Positions 27,091 through 36,297 of a DNA stretch of 64,000 nucleotides are shown piece by piece. Under the pieces are notes generated by a model, which worked only from the letters and a program-made list of their open reading frames with translations, did no database searches and was not told the origin of the DNA. This stretch comes from Terrimicrobiaceae bacterium (GTDB lineage: Bacteria > Verrucomicrobiota > Verrucomicrobiia > Chthoniobacterales > Terrimicrobiaceae). The stretch lies in NCBI GenBank assembly GCA_018402345.1, contig JAGYIV010000016.1:62001-126000 (forward strand), given 5' to 3'. Each line of letters opens with the position of its first letter. Positions within the stretch are counted from its first letter, which is position 1. Position numbers and translations under genes: made by a program.

Positions 27091-28167
27091 ATGCGAATTC
27101 TCATTGTCGACGACTCAGCCCTCTACCGGAAAATCCTGAGCGAAGCCGCTGGCGCCTTGCCTGGGGTGACTGCGGTATCTGTTCCGAACGCCGAGTTGGC
27201 CCTTTCGAAGCTGGCCTCCGAGCCGGTTGACCTCGTCCTGCTCGATATTTTCATGCCCGACCGGAACGGGCCCGAGGTGCTTGCGGAAATCAAGAGCCTC
27301 TACCCGAAGCAGAATGTCGTGATGGTCAGCGGTGCCACCGGGCGCGATGCCGGAATCACGCTCGAGGCGTTATCGAACGGGGCGATCGATTTCATCGCGA
27401 AGCCCGCGGCGGGTGGACTGGCGACCGGTGCGGAGTTGATGAAAAAGGAGATCTCCCGCGTGCTTGACACGGTCAGGCAGCGGTCGTCCGCCTCCGATGG
27501 AACGCCCCGCCCTGCTGCTCCCCAGGAAGCGGCGGCCAGAACTTCTCTGCCGGCGTTCTCGCGCTCACGCACAAATCCGCCGGCGTTTTTGGATCTTGTT
27601 CTTATCGGTGTTTCCACTGGAGGGCCCAAGGCTCTTGGAGAAATGCTTGCACGCCTCTCGCCGGATTTTCCCGTGCCGATCCTGATCGTGCAGCACATGC
27701 CGGCGGTGTTCACACTGTCGCTGGCAGGGCAGTTAGATCGTGTTTGTCCGCTGCAGGTCAAGGAGGCGGACGATCGACGGCCATTGAAAGCCGGGGAGGT
27801 GTTGATCGCGCCTGGCGGGAGGCATCTGGAAATGGTTAAAGACGAGGGCGGTGCGCTCTCCACTCGAATCACCGATACCGCCCCGGTCCACTCCTGCAGG
27901 CCCTCGGTGGATGTGCTGTTCGAGTCCGCCGCGAGGTGCCGCTTGCGGGGCGTTGTGAGTGTGGTGCTCACCGGCATGGGGTCGGATGGTGCCGAGGGGT
28001 TGGAGAAACTCAAGGCGTGTTCGCCGGTATGGAGTATCGCACAGAATGCCGCAACCTGTGCGGTGTATGGGATGCCCCAAGCGGTCGTCAATGCCGGTCT
28101 TGCCGACGAGGTGTTGCCCTTGGCCGGGATCGGACCACGCCTGAACCAAATCTTCCGCGTCTCCTAA
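27091..28167 (+). CDS. cheB: Chemotaxis response regulator protein-glutamate methylesterase
   Basis: 358 residues. The receiver domain has the acidic pair VDDS and phosphoacceptor D52 in LVLLDIFMPD. After a linker, the methylesterase domain shows the catalytic Ser in GVSTGGPKAL, the His in QHMP and the Asp in LTGMGSDGAEG. CheB removes methyl groups from receptors and gives adaptation. It follows the receptor gene by 28 bases. Confidence 0.95.
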   Translation: MRILIVDDSALYRKILSEAAGALPGVTAVSVPNAELALSKLASEPVDLVLLDIFMPDRNGPEVLAEIKSLYPKQNVVMVSGATGRDAGITLEALSNGAIDFIAKPAAGGLATGAELMKKEISRVLDTVRQRSSASDGTPRPAAPQEAAARTSLPAFSRSRTNPPAFLDLVLIGVSTGGPKALGEMLARLSPDFPVPILIVQHMPAVFTLSLAGQLDRVCPLQVKEADDRRPLKAGEVLIAPGGRHLEMVKDEGGALSTRITDTAPVHSCRPSVDVLFESAARCRLRGVVSVVLTGMGSDGAEGLEKLKACSPVWSIAQNAATCAVYGMPQAVVNAGLADEVLPLAGIGPRLNQIFRVS

Positions 28168-28172
28168 ATGCC

Positions 28173-29033
28173 ATGTTTGATTTCTCTAAAAGCGGCGCGG
28201 ATTTTCCCTTGCTGACAAAATTTGTCGCGGAGGCGTGCTGTATTCACCTCGGCGAGGACAAGCGGTATCTTTTCGAGTCGCGTCTCGGGCCCGTCATTTC
28301 GGAATCAGGCGCCACCTCGATTCCGGAATTCATACGAATGGCGCGCGGCGATGCCACAGGAAAGCTGCGGGACAGGATCATCGATGTGATGACCACGCAT
28401 GAGACCTATTGGTTCCGCGACTCACACCCGTGGGCTGCGCTGGAAGCCCAGTTGCTGCCGGCTCTGGCCGCCAAAATCGCCAGCGGGGAAAAAAGTCGGA
28501 TCAGGATTCTCTGCGCCGCATGCTCCACCGGGCAGGAGCCCTATTCGATCGCGTTGCTGTTGCAAAAGCTCTGCAGCGGGGGGGCACTGGGATCGGTGCG
28601 GCCGTCGGATTTCGAGATTCTCGCCTTCGACGTCTCTCGAGGCACGCTCTTCCTCGCTGCCTCAGGGCGATACAGCCAGATCGAGATCGCCCGCGGCCTC
28701 CCGGAATTCTGGCGTAACAATTATTTCGATGCCACACCGGGCAATACATGGACGCTACGCGAACAGGTGCGGAGGATGGTCACGTTCAAGCGCAGAAACC
28801 TTCAAGACAGCTTCGCGGGAATGGGGCTGTTCGATCTCGTTCTCTGCCGGAATGTCGCCATCTACTTCGAGAACGACTTTAAGAGGGACTTGTTCAACCG
28901 TCTGGCCGATATTATTTACCCGTCTGGCTACCTGATGCTTGGCGGTGCCGAGTCGTTGCTCACCCACGGGCATCTTTTTGAAATCGACCGACTCGGGAGC
29001 GCCATTTTTTATCGCCGCCGCAACAACGCTTGA
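28173..29033 (+). CDS. cheR: Chemotaxis protein methyltransferase
   Basis: 286 residues from ATG 28173, five bases after the cheB stop. The N-terminal helical part includes the receptor-binding helices and THETYWFRD; the SAM domain has ILCAACSTGQEPYSIAL and LFDLVLCRNVAIYF. CheR methylates glutamates of the chemoreceptors. Earlier in-frame codons belong to the overlapping cheB region and are not used. Its stop overlaps a possible TTG start of the next gene. Confidence 0.94.
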   Translation: MFDFSKSGADFPLLTKFVAEACCIHLGEDKRYLFESRLGPVISESGATSIPEFIRMARGDATGKLRDRIIDVMTTHETYWFRDSHPWAALEAQLLPALAAKIASGEKSRIRILCAACSTGQEPYSIALLLQKLCSGGALGSVRPSDFEILAFDVSRGTLFLAASGRYSQIEIARGLPEFWRNNYFDATPGNTWTLREQVRRMVTFKRRNLQDSFAGMGLFDLVLCRNVAIYFENDFKRDLFNRLADIIYPSGYLMLGGAESLLTHGHLFEIDRLGSAIFYRRRNNA

Positions 29034-29050
29034 AAGATTCCGTTTCAACC

Positions 29051-30130
29051 ATGAGCCCACAACAAAAATCCCAAGACGAAACCCAGACTCTCCAGAACTG
29101 GTTTGAAAGTTTGAACGCACTTGCTCGCCGTATCGCGGCGAACATGGACAATTCCCTCCGCCAGATCGACGATATCAACATGCAGGTGCGCCTGCTCTCC
29201 TTCAACGCGCAGGTCCAGGCGGCCAAGGCCGGCGAGGCGGGGCGAACCTTCTCGGTTGTGGCGAACGAGATCGGCAACCTCTCAACCAAAACCGCCCGTG
29301 TGGCGGAAAGTCTCGCTGCGGAAACCACCCAGGACATCAAACAACTGGCAGAGATCAGCGACCGCCTCGCCGCGGATGTATCCGGCAACCGCTTCGTGGA
29401 CCTTGCCCTCACAAACATCGACCTCATCGACCGAAACCTCTACGAGCGCTCCTGCGACGTGCGCTGGTGGGCCACCGACCCCAGTGTGGTGGATGCGCTT
29501 GCGAAGCCCGACAGCCAGTCGTTCCGTCATGCCAGCGACAGGCTCGGGGTGATTCTCAACGCCTACACAGTGTATTTCGATATTGTCCTTTGCGACATGG
29601 GAGGCACTGTTGTCGCCAACGGACGGCCTGAACAATTCAAATCCGTCGGCTCCAGCGTGCTTCATTGCGAGTGGTTCCAGCAGGCTCTCCAATCGCGTTC
29701 GGGCAACGACTTTGGATTCCAGTCGGTGCACGCCTCCCCGCTTGTCTCAGGCAAAAATATTTTGGCCTATTCGTGCGGCGTGCGTGCCAAAGGCGAGGCG
29801 GACGGTCAACTGCTCGGGGTGCTCGGCATTCTCTTCAATTGGGAGTCGCTCGCACAAACCATCGTTGAAGCCACGCCGATCGAGGCAGTGGACAAGTCGT
29901 CCGTGCGCGTGTGCATCATCGACCGGGCTGGAAACATCCTCGCCGACACCCGTCGTGAAATCCTCAAGGAACGGTTGGCAATCGAGCCGCTGGCCCCCTT
30001 GATCCAAGCAGGCAAGGGATTTCGTATCGTTGAATCCTCCAGCCAACGTCAACTCCTCGCTCTTGCCACTGCGCCGGGCTACGAGACCTACAGCACAGGG
30101 TGGCACGGCCTCATCATTCAAACCCTCTGA
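29051..30130 (+). CDS. Soluble receptor-like protein: N-terminal MCP signalling tip, C-terminal Cache domain
   Basis: 359 residues from ATG 29051 (a TTG at 29030 overlapping the cheR stop would add seven). Near residues 35-80 it has FNAQVQAAKAGEAGRTFSVV and NEIGNLSTKTARVAESL, clearly the hairpin tip of a chemoreceptor (compare [20 protein letters not shown] in the neighbouring receptor). The rest, about 110-350, is a Cache-like sensor with WWATDPSVVDAL, FDIVLCDMGGTVVANGRPEQ and VCIIDRAGNILADTRREILK. There is no signal peptide or transmembrane helix, so it should be cytoplasmic, with domain order reversed relative to ordinary receptors. It may sense an internal ligand and insert into the CheA/CheW array (inference). 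Confidence 0.8.
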   Translation: MSPQQKSQDETQTLQNWFESLNALARRIAANMDNSLRQIDDINMQVRLLSFNAQVQAAKAGEAGRTFSVVANEIGNLSTKTARVAESLAAETTQDIKQLAEISDRLAADVSGNRFVDLALTNIDLIDRNLYERSCDVRWWATDPSVVDALAKPDSQSFRHASDRLGVILNAYTVYFDIVLCDMGGTVVANGRPEQFKSVGSSVLHCEWFQQALQSRSGNDFGFQSVHASPLVSGKNILAYSCGVRAKGEADGQLLGVLGILFNWESLAQTIVEATPIEAVDKSSVRVCIIDRAGNILADTRREILKERLAIEPLAPLIQAGKGFRIVESSSQRQLLALATAPGYETYSTGWHGLIIQTL

Positions 30131-30216
30131 TATAACAGCAAACACACCCCGGGGAATTTCCCGATTGCACAATCCACCCGTTCGCGACTAACACTCAATA
30201 TGTCTCCCCACCCGTC

Positions 30217-30594
30217 ATGAAAATCCTCGCTGTCGATGATTCAATGCTGATCCGCCGCATTGTTGCCAATGCCGCCTCCGTTCTTGGGGCGGAATGCACA
30301 GGAGCGGAGGATGGTCTGGTGGGCCTCGGACATCTGGAACGCGATCCCACCGGGTTCTCTCTGGTTGTGCTGGATTGGAATATGCCCAACATGAACGGGC
30401 TCGATCTTCTCCGCCGGATTCGCGCCGAAGAAGCCTTGAAGCACATCCCCGTGCTCATGCTGACCACAGAGGGAAGTCATCACTCCATCGTCACGGCTAT
30501 CAAAGCCGGCGCCACGGCTTACATGACCAAGCCGTTTGTCGAAGAGGACCTCCAAAGCCGCATGCTCGACTGCCTGGGCATGGGGTTTGATTGA
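30217..30594 (+). CDS. cheY: CheY-type response regulator
   Basis: 125 residues, a single receiver domain: VDDSMLIRRIV acidic pair, phosphoacceptor D53 in VVLDWNMPNMNG, switch threonine in LMLTTEG and lysine in MTKPF. As the last gene of the cluster it is the likely output of CheA. An 86-base gap precedes it, so it may have its own promoter. It ends one base before the convergent tonB stop. Confidence 0.93.
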   Translation: MKILAVDDSMLIRRIVANAASVLGAECTGAEDGLVGLGHLERDPTGFSLVVLDWNMPNMNGLDLLRRIRAEEALKHIPVLMLTTEGSHHSIVTAIKAGATAYMTKPFVEEDLQSRMLDCLGMGFD

Positions 30595-30595
30595 T

Positions 30596-31261
30596 TCACC
30601 TGTTCAACCCGAAGTTCACCGGGACTTCAACTGTTCCCGGGGCGGGGATGCCGGCGATGGTTCGGGGTTTGAAGCGCCATTGTTTGACGGCGCGGAGCGC
30701 GGCCTGGTCGAGCACGCCGAAGCCCGAGCTGCGGGCGATCGACACCTTGGTCGCTCGGCCTTCGGGCGAGACGTCGACGCGCACGATGGTTCGGCCCTCC
30801 CAGCCTTTTTGGCGCGCAAGTTCGGGGTAGGTCGGCGGGGTGTTTTTGATGACGACCGGCACGGGGATGTTTGAGGCGCTTGAGGGGAGCGGGGTGGATG
30901 GCTTGGCGATCGGTTGGGGTTTGGGTTTGGGTGTCGCCCGTGGGGTGGGTGTCGGTGTGGGGTCCGGAGTGGCAGGGGCGGGAATGTCGCTTTCGTCAGC
31001 GGTCAGGATTTTTTCCTCGGGTTCTGGGGTTGGTTCGGGGGGTGGCTCGGGTGTTGGTTCTGGAGTCGACTCCGGCGTGGGCGCAGGTGTTGGCAGGGGT
31101 TCCGGTGTTTCCTCAACCATCAAGATTTCGGTTGTGTTCACAGGATCTGCGGGGGCGGCTGTGAACTCGAGTTCTGGAACGCTGTGGTGCATGGCCCAGA
31201 AGTGGAGGGCCAGGGACACCGCCAGCAGGGCTGGGAAGAAATATGAGGCTGCCTTTCGCAT
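30596..31261 (-). CDS. tonB: TonB energy-transducing protein
   Basis: 221 residues from ATG 31261. One N-terminal membrane anchor (YFFPALLAVSLALHFW), a long Pro/Glu/Thr periplasmic spacer made of TPEP repeats, and a C-terminal TonB domain with YPELARQKGWEGRTIVRVDV and QAALRAVKQWRFKP. TonB passes proton-motive energy from ExbBD to outer membrane receptors. It follows exbD in the operon exbB-exbD-tonB, divergent from a TonB-dependent receptor. Earlier in-frame codons overlap exbD and are out of family. Confidence 0.93.
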   Translation of the reverse strand: MRKAASYFFPALLAVSLALHFWAMHHSVPELEFTAAPADPVNTTEILMVEETPEPLPTPAPTPESTPEPTPEPPPEPTPEPEEKILTADESDIPAPATPDPTPTPTPRATPKPKPQPIAKPSTPLPSSASNIPVPVVIKNTPPTYPELARQKGWEGRTIVRVDVSPEGRATKVSIARSSGFGVLDQAALRAVKQWRFKPRTIAGIPAPGTVEVPVNFGLNR

Positions 31262-31271
31262 GCCGCGCGGC

Positions 31272-31667
31272 TTATTTGGCGGGATCGTGGACCAGGTGGA
31301 ACTGTGTGGCGCCGATGCCGCGGGCACGGCTGATGAGTTCCAGGAAGAGTCCGTAGTCCACCGACTTGTCGCCGCGGAAGTGGACGGTGGTGGTGCTGTT
31401 TTGCTCCAGCGCCTGCTGGAGAGCGGCTTCGAAGTCCTCGTCGGCCACTTGGGTTTCGCCGAGAAAGATGAGCCCTTCATGGTCGAGCGATACCAGAACC
31501 TTTGATGACTCCGTGGCTTCGGACGAGGCCGCCTTGGGCAGGCTCAACGGCACGGACGGCGGCACGAAGCTCGAGGTGAGCATGAAAAAAATGAGCAGCA
31601 GGAACACGACATCGATCAGCGGGGCCATGTCGATGGAGAGCGTGGGGCGTTTCGGTCGGCTGAACAT
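31272..31667 (-). CDS. exbD: Biopolymer transport protein ExbD
   Basis: 131 residues. Short basic N-terminus, then a single membrane helix with the essential proton-channel Asp in MAPLIDVVFLLLIFFMLTSS, then a periplasmic domain. It forms the proton channel with ExbB. It lies one base after the exbB stop and ten bases before the tonB start. Confidence 0.93.
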   Translation of the reverse strand: MFSRPKRPTLSIDMAPLIDVVFLLLIFFMLTSSFVPPSVPLSLPKAASSEATESSKVLVSLDHEGLIFLGETQVADEDFEAALQQALEQNSTTTVHFRGDKSVDYGLFLELISRARGIGATQFHLVHDPAK

Positions 31668-31668
31668 C

Positions 31669-32364
31669 TCAAGCCACGGAGTTGAAGTCCTCGGATTGAT
31701 CCAGCCGCTGCGTCAGGGCGGGGGAGCCGATCGGGCAGGTCGAAGAGCAGGAGGGGTGCAGGACATCGTCAAGCGCTGTGATAGCCAGCTCCATGCGCCG
31801 GGCGATCTTGTCCGCGACACTGTCATAGGCATGGTAGGCGGCCATGCACGGGATCGCGACCGCCAAGCCAAAGACTGTGGTCAAAAGTGCCTCCCAGATG
31901 CCGCCGGCAAGATCCGCCGGCTTCGGCGCGCCTTCGAGCGTCTCGATCCTCGCGAAGGCCATCACCATGCCAGTCACTGTGCCGAGAAGGCCGACCAGCG
32001 GGGCCAAGTGCGAGATCGCCGCAAGGACACGCAGGCGTTTTTCCACGCCCTCCAGCACAAGTGCGCCAGCGCGTTTGACATTGTCCACGCGCACTTTCGC
32101 CGGGCGGTTGAGATTCTCCAAATACACCTGCACCACTCGAGCCACTGGATGCCGGCACCGCACCGCCATCGCCATGGCGACTTCGATCCTTCCTGCTTCG
32201 ACCTCCTTCAGCACCCGCTCGAGCCATTCGTCGGGAGCGAATCCATACGACAAATACACAATGCCGCGCTCCATGATCACAGCCAGCCCAGTCACAGAAA
32301 AAACCAGCAACACCCATATCAACGGGCCGCCTTTCATCGCGTAGTTCATCAAGGTTTCCATCAT
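31669..32364 (-). CDS. exbB: ExbB/TolQ/MotA family proton channel
   Basis: 231 residues with three membrane helices: GGPLIWVLLVFSVTGLAVIM near the N-terminus, AISHLAPLVGLLGTVTGMVM and WEALLTTVFGLAVAIPCMAAYH, the last two carrying the conserved ExbB/TolQ motif. First gene of exbB-exbD-tonB. The start region faces the Fur-box-like site shared with the receptor gene, so iron control of both directions is plausible. TolQ is the alternative but the tonB neighbour argues for ExbB. Confidence 0.92.
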   Translation of the reverse strand: MMETLMNYAMKGGPLIWVLLVFSVTGLAVIMERGIVYLSYGFAPDEWLERVLKEVEAGRIEVAMAMAVRCRHPVARVVQVYLENLNRPAKVRVDNVKRAGALVLEGVEKRLRVLAAISHLAPLVGLLGTVTGMVMAFARIETLEGAPKPADLAGGIWEALLTTVFGLAVAIPCMAAYHAYDSVADKIARRMELAITALDDVLHPSCSSTCPIGSPALTQRLDQSEDFNSVA

Positions 32365-32412
32365 TGCAAGGCTACATTCCCACTTGAGCAGATCAATACG
32401 AAATCAAGACGC

Positions 32413-32449
32413 AGTCTCAAAATAAATATTGCAAATGAGACTGACTCTC
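32413..32449. promoter_or_regulatory. Fur-box-like operator between exbB and the TonB-dependent receptor
   Basis: AATGAGACTGACTCTC at 32434-32449 matches the inverted-repeat Fur consensus TGAGAATGATTCTCA at 12 of 15 positions. In addition AGTCTCA (32413-32419) and TGAGACT (32436-32442) are a perfect 7-bp inverted repeat around an AT-rich AAATAAATATT core. The position between divergent exbB and a FecA-type receptor is where a Fur site is expected. Confidence 0.5.
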
Positions 32450-32467
32450 TTTAAACCCCCTTTTCGC

Positions 32468-34685
32468 ATGAGTGCAAAAAACACAATGAAACGGGCTGCA
32501 GCCGCTTGTTTACTGGCTGTGGCGGGTGGGGGAGCTGGTCTCCATGGGCAGGAAGCAGTGGAACAATTGCCAGAAGTCCAAGTGCGCGCCGACTATGATA
32601 GCAAGGTCGATGGCGCTTTTTTGCCCGCGACGGAAGGAACAAAAATCCACGCCGGCAAGAAAACCTCGAACATCGACTTGGACGAACTTCCCGAGATCAG
32701 CATGGACAATTTCCGCCAAGCGATCGCGAAGACACCGGGGTTGGTTATGGCGGAAGAAAGCACGCCGCTGGTGAGCATCGGCTCCCGGGGGTTCGATCCA
32801 CACCGCATGATGTTCATGCAGGTGCTGGAGGACGGCATTCCGATCCACGCCGACATGTATGGATACGCTGAGGCCTACTATACCCCGCCGCTCGACTTGG
32901 TGGAGAGCATCGAGTTCGTGCGGGGCGGGGCGGCGCTCATGTATGGCCCTCAGCCTGGCGGAGCGATCAATTTCATTATGAAGAAGCCGCCGCTCGACAC
33001 GCCGTTTGAATTCCAGACGTCGAACTTCATGGGGAGTTTCGGCATGTATTCGAACTTCACCTCGTTCGGCGGCACGATCGGGCGCTTCGGGTATCTGGGC
33101 TACTACGACCACCAGCAAACGGAGGGCTTCCGCGAGGCGAACAGCGATTTCTTCGAGAATGCTTGGGGCGGAACCTTCGCCCTCGACGCCACAGGCCCAT
33201 TCCGCACCTACCTGAATCTCACGGCCTACGATGAAACCCATGGCGAACCCGGTGGCGTGACATTGGCCAAAGGCCCGAACGCGGTGAACTACGACACCGA
33301 TCGCTTTGGCACCTCGCGTTTCCACGACCGCATGCGGATTAGCCGTTATTCCGCGTCACTGATCAACGAGTGGGACATCTCTGACAGCACGCTCGCGACC
33401 TTCCGAACCTGGTGGACCTACTACCAGCGCTTCAGCCGTCGTCAAAATGGTGGCGGATTTGGCACCCTGCCGACCGGAGCGAGCCGCACAGACCAACCAG
33501 ATCGAGAACCAGCAATTCTACAACTTCGGCTTCGAGCCCCGCGTCAGCCACAACTGGGAATGGCTGGACAACACCCACACGTTCGCGGGCGGGATGATGT
33601 TCTATTACAACTGGTCGCCCATGCTTCAGATGCAGGGCAACTCGCCGACGACGAACCACGGATCGATTCTGAACCAGAACAACCGTGAGAGTGTTTCCTA
33701 CAGCATTTTTGCCGAAAATCTTTTCCAGTTCGGAAATCTCTCGATCACACCGGGCTTCCGCTTGGAAAATATCTGGCAAAGCGTGAATGAGCTCGTGAAC
33801 CGGAGTTCGTTCCAAACCGGAGCGCCGCTCAAGGACGAGACGATCTACAACTTCGCCCCGCTCTTCGGCCTCGGTGTGGAATACGCCTTCACGCCAGAGG
33901 TGGCAGCGTATGCCAACGTCTCTCAATCCTACCGCCCGCCCTTCTTCACCCAGGCAGTGCCTGTCAATCCGAACACCCGCGTTGAAGGCCCGCTGCAAGA
34001 GGCGACAACCGTGAATTATGAAATCGGCTTCAAAGGCGAGCCCGTCACTTGGTTCACTTGGGACACCAGCTTCTTCCTTGTCGATACCTCCGACGCGATC
34101 GGGTCCCGCGCCGTGAACGAGGGGCAGATCACGACTGTCATTGAAAATGCCGGCCGCGCCGTCGTGTATGGCTGGGATCTCTTTACAGAACTCGACTTTG
34201 TGGGTCTTGCCGATGCGGTCTGGAACACCGACAGCCCAGCTATGTCCGGTGGGAAAAATCCCATCGCTGCATCCCGTGGGAGCTGGGTGGACCGATACGG
34301 ATCCTTCTCCGCCTACACCGCCCTCACGCTCCAAACCGGGGATTTCCTGAGCGGACCAAATGTTGGCAAAACGCCGCAGTATGTCTCCGACTACATCGTC
34401 CGCCTCGGCGTGATCTACAACTGGCGCGACCGCTTGAAGCTCGCCCTCATGAGCAACTTCAACGGATCCACCTACGCCTCCGACAACAACGCCGAAAACC
34501 GCTTCATTCCAGCTTACAATGTCTGGGATCTGATGGGCGAAGTGAAGGTCTGGCGTGACAATGTCAGCCTCATCGCCGGGGTGAACAATCTGTTCAATGC
34601 CAATTACTATACCCGTATCCGCGCCGACGGTATCGATCCGTCTGCTCCTACAAATTGGTATGCCGGCATCAAAATCGAATTCTAA
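32468..34685 (+). pseudogene. TonB-dependent FecA-type outer membrane receptor, one frame break
   Basis: The 5' part has a signal peptide (MKRAAAACLLAVAGGGAGLHG after a short extension), plug domain with SIGSRGFDPHRMMFMQVLED, YGYAEAYYTPPLDLVESIEF and VRGGAALMYGPQPGGAINFI, very similar to ferric-dicitrate receptors. After FGTLPTGA (about 33480) the frame shifts by +1 and continues as QTNQIENQQFYNFGFEP to a barrel end NWYAGIKIEF. Removing one base near 33482 restores about 738 residues. ATG 32468 or 32486 is favoured over 32435, which lies inside the Fur-like box. phnDCE-like genes follow. Confidence 0.85.
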
Positions 34686-34708
34686 GCCTTGGCAAAAAAG
34701 GGATTGAG

Positions 34709-35596
34709 ATGCATTCTCATTCAAGGATGCGATTCTTGCTACTGAGTCTTGTTGCGGTCTTCCTCGCGGGAGCGGCTGTCTCTCGCGCGGGCAATCCGTT
34801 GCCCGGCACGGTCGTGCTTGCCCTCAAGCCCGACAAGAATCCCGACAAGATGCTCGAGGAGCGCGAGGCGCTCGCGGCGGCACTTTCACAAATTCTCGAG
34901 CGCCCGGTGCGGGTCATCGTGCCCTTGTCGGCGGCGGTGATTATCGAGGGGTTGGCAAACGGGTCGATCGATCTCGGGTGGCTGAGCGCCACCGATATGG
35001 TGCGCGCCCGCAAGGCCGGAGCCGCCGAGTTGCTGCTTGTCGGGGAGATCGATGGCAAGCGCGAGTATTCCAGCCTGTGGCTTTGCTTGAAAGAGAAGCC
35101 CTACACCTCGATCGAAGACCTCCGCGGCAAGCCGGTCGCCTTCGCCAGTCTCACCAGCACCTCGGGGCACCTTATTCCGCGCCTCGACCTGAAACAACGC
35201 GGCCTCATCGACAAAGATCCCACCGAGTTTTTTGGCATGGGCAATGTGTGGTATGGCACGGGCTATATGAGTGGCGTCGAGCGGCTTCTTGCTGGCGAGG
35301 TGGACGCCGCAGCAGTCAGCGATTATGTGTTTGAGAAGGACAACCACATGACGCCGCAGCAAAAATCACGCCTTCGTATCCTTGCGCGGCAAGGGCCTGT
35401 TCCCACCCACGTGCTCGCAGTCTCCTCGAGGCTGGACGCTGCCGCTCATGAGTCCTTGCGGAGTGCGCTCCTGGCGTTTTCTGCCAACGACCCCGTGCTC
35501 TGCAATACGGTCTTCACCTCACCGCTTGTCCCCACAGATGCCGACGCCCACCTCCAGCCCATCGTAGAAGCGCTGGCGATTCTACCAGGCCAATGA
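34709..35596 (+). CDS. phnD: PhnD/transferrin-like ABC substrate-binding protein
   Basis: 295 residues from ATG 34709, with AGGGA five bases upstream. A signal peptide (MRFLLLSLVAVFLAGAAVSRA region) precedes a type II periplasmic binding fold: VLALKPDKNPDKMLEERE, IDLGWLSATDMVRARKAGA, RGKPVAFASLTSTSGHLIPR. This is the PhnD/SsuA/transferrin superfamily. PhnD-like proteins bind phosphonates or phosphite, but the TonB receptor and Fur-like box upstream make an iron complex equally possible. Translationally coupled with the ATPase (ATGA). Confidence 0.82.
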   Translation: MHSHSRMRFLLLSLVAVFLAGAAVSRAGNPLPGTVVLALKPDKNPDKMLEEREALAAALSQILERPVRVIVPLSAAVIIEGLANGSIDLGWLSATDMVRARKAGAAELLLVGEIDGKREYSSLWLCLKEKPYTSIEDLRGKPVAFASLTSTSGHLIPRLDLKQRGLIDKDPTEFFGMGNVWYGTGYMSGVERLLAGEVDAAAVSDYVFEKDNHMTPQQKSRLRILARQGPVPTHVLAVSSRLDAAAHESLRSALLAFSANDPVLCNTVFTSPLVPTDADAHLQPIVEALAILPGQ

Positions 35597-36297
35597 CCTC
35601 ACCAGATCCCCAACTTCGTATCCACGGACTCGGCGTCGAGCGCGAGGGCCGTTCGGTGTTGAAAGGACTCGATATGAGTCTTCAGCGCGGCGCGTTTCTC
35701 TCTGTCGAGGGCCGCTCCGGCGCAGGAAAAACCAGCCTTCTGTCTTGTCTCGCCGGTATGCTCGAGCCTGCCGAAGGCCAGATATCCTACCGCTGCAGCA
35801 AGGGATGCGAGCATTCGCCAGGAGAGTTCCGCCAACGCATCGGGTGTGTCTTCCAGCATTTTGCACTCACGCAAAATGCCACTGTCAAAACGAATGTCCT
35901 CTGTGGTCTTCTCTCTCAGCGTTCTCCGCTCCGCACGCTGTTCGGGTTCCCCAGCGCCGACCACCGCCTTGCCGAGGCACTCTTGGAAAAACTCGGCATC
36001 GCCCACCTCGCCGAAAAGCCAGTATCCCGCATCTCCGGCGGGGAGCGCCAGCGCGTCGCAGTTGCCCGCGCTCTCATCTCCAGCCCGGAAACGCTGATCG
36101 CAGACGAGCCCGTTTCAAATCTGAATCCCGAGCTCGCCCGTCAGGTGCTCTCGCTGCTCAAGGAGCACTGCACTGATACCGGCTGCACCCTCGTCTGTGC
36201 CTTGCACGACCCGAAGCTTTCGGAGGAGTTTTCCGATCTGCGATTGCGCCTCGGCGGCGCATGTGACTGGGAACTCACATCCACACCCCGGCAGTGA
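35593..36297 (+). CDS. phnC: ABC transporter ATP-binding protein (PhnC-like)
   Basis: 234 residues. Walker A GRSGAGKTS near residue 40, Q-loop CVFQHFALTQNATV, signature SRISGGERQRVAVARAL and Walker B LIADEPVSNLNPELA. It energises the adjacent permease. The start overlaps the phnD stop and its own stop overlaps the GTG start of phnE (GTGA), so the three form one tightly coupled operon. The phosphonate label rests on the family and gene order only. Confidence 0.87.
   Translation: MTSPDPQLRIHGLGVEREGRSVLKGLDMSLQRGAFLSVEGRSGAGKTSLLSCLAGMLEPAEGQISYRCSKGCEHSPGEFRQRIGCVFQHFALTQNATVKTNVLCGLLSQRSPLRTLFGFPSADHRLAEALLEKLGIAHLAEKPVSRISGGERQRVAVARALISSPETLIADEPVSNLNPELARQVLSLLKEHCTDTGCTLVCALHDPKLSEEFSDLRLRLGGACDWELTSTPRQ

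Noticed and set aside
21377-30594. Flagellar chemotaxis assignment
   Set aside because: The cluster has no flagellar or motor genes nearby, and a prepilin peptidase is 19 kb away; the output (flagella, pili or other) cannot be decided here.
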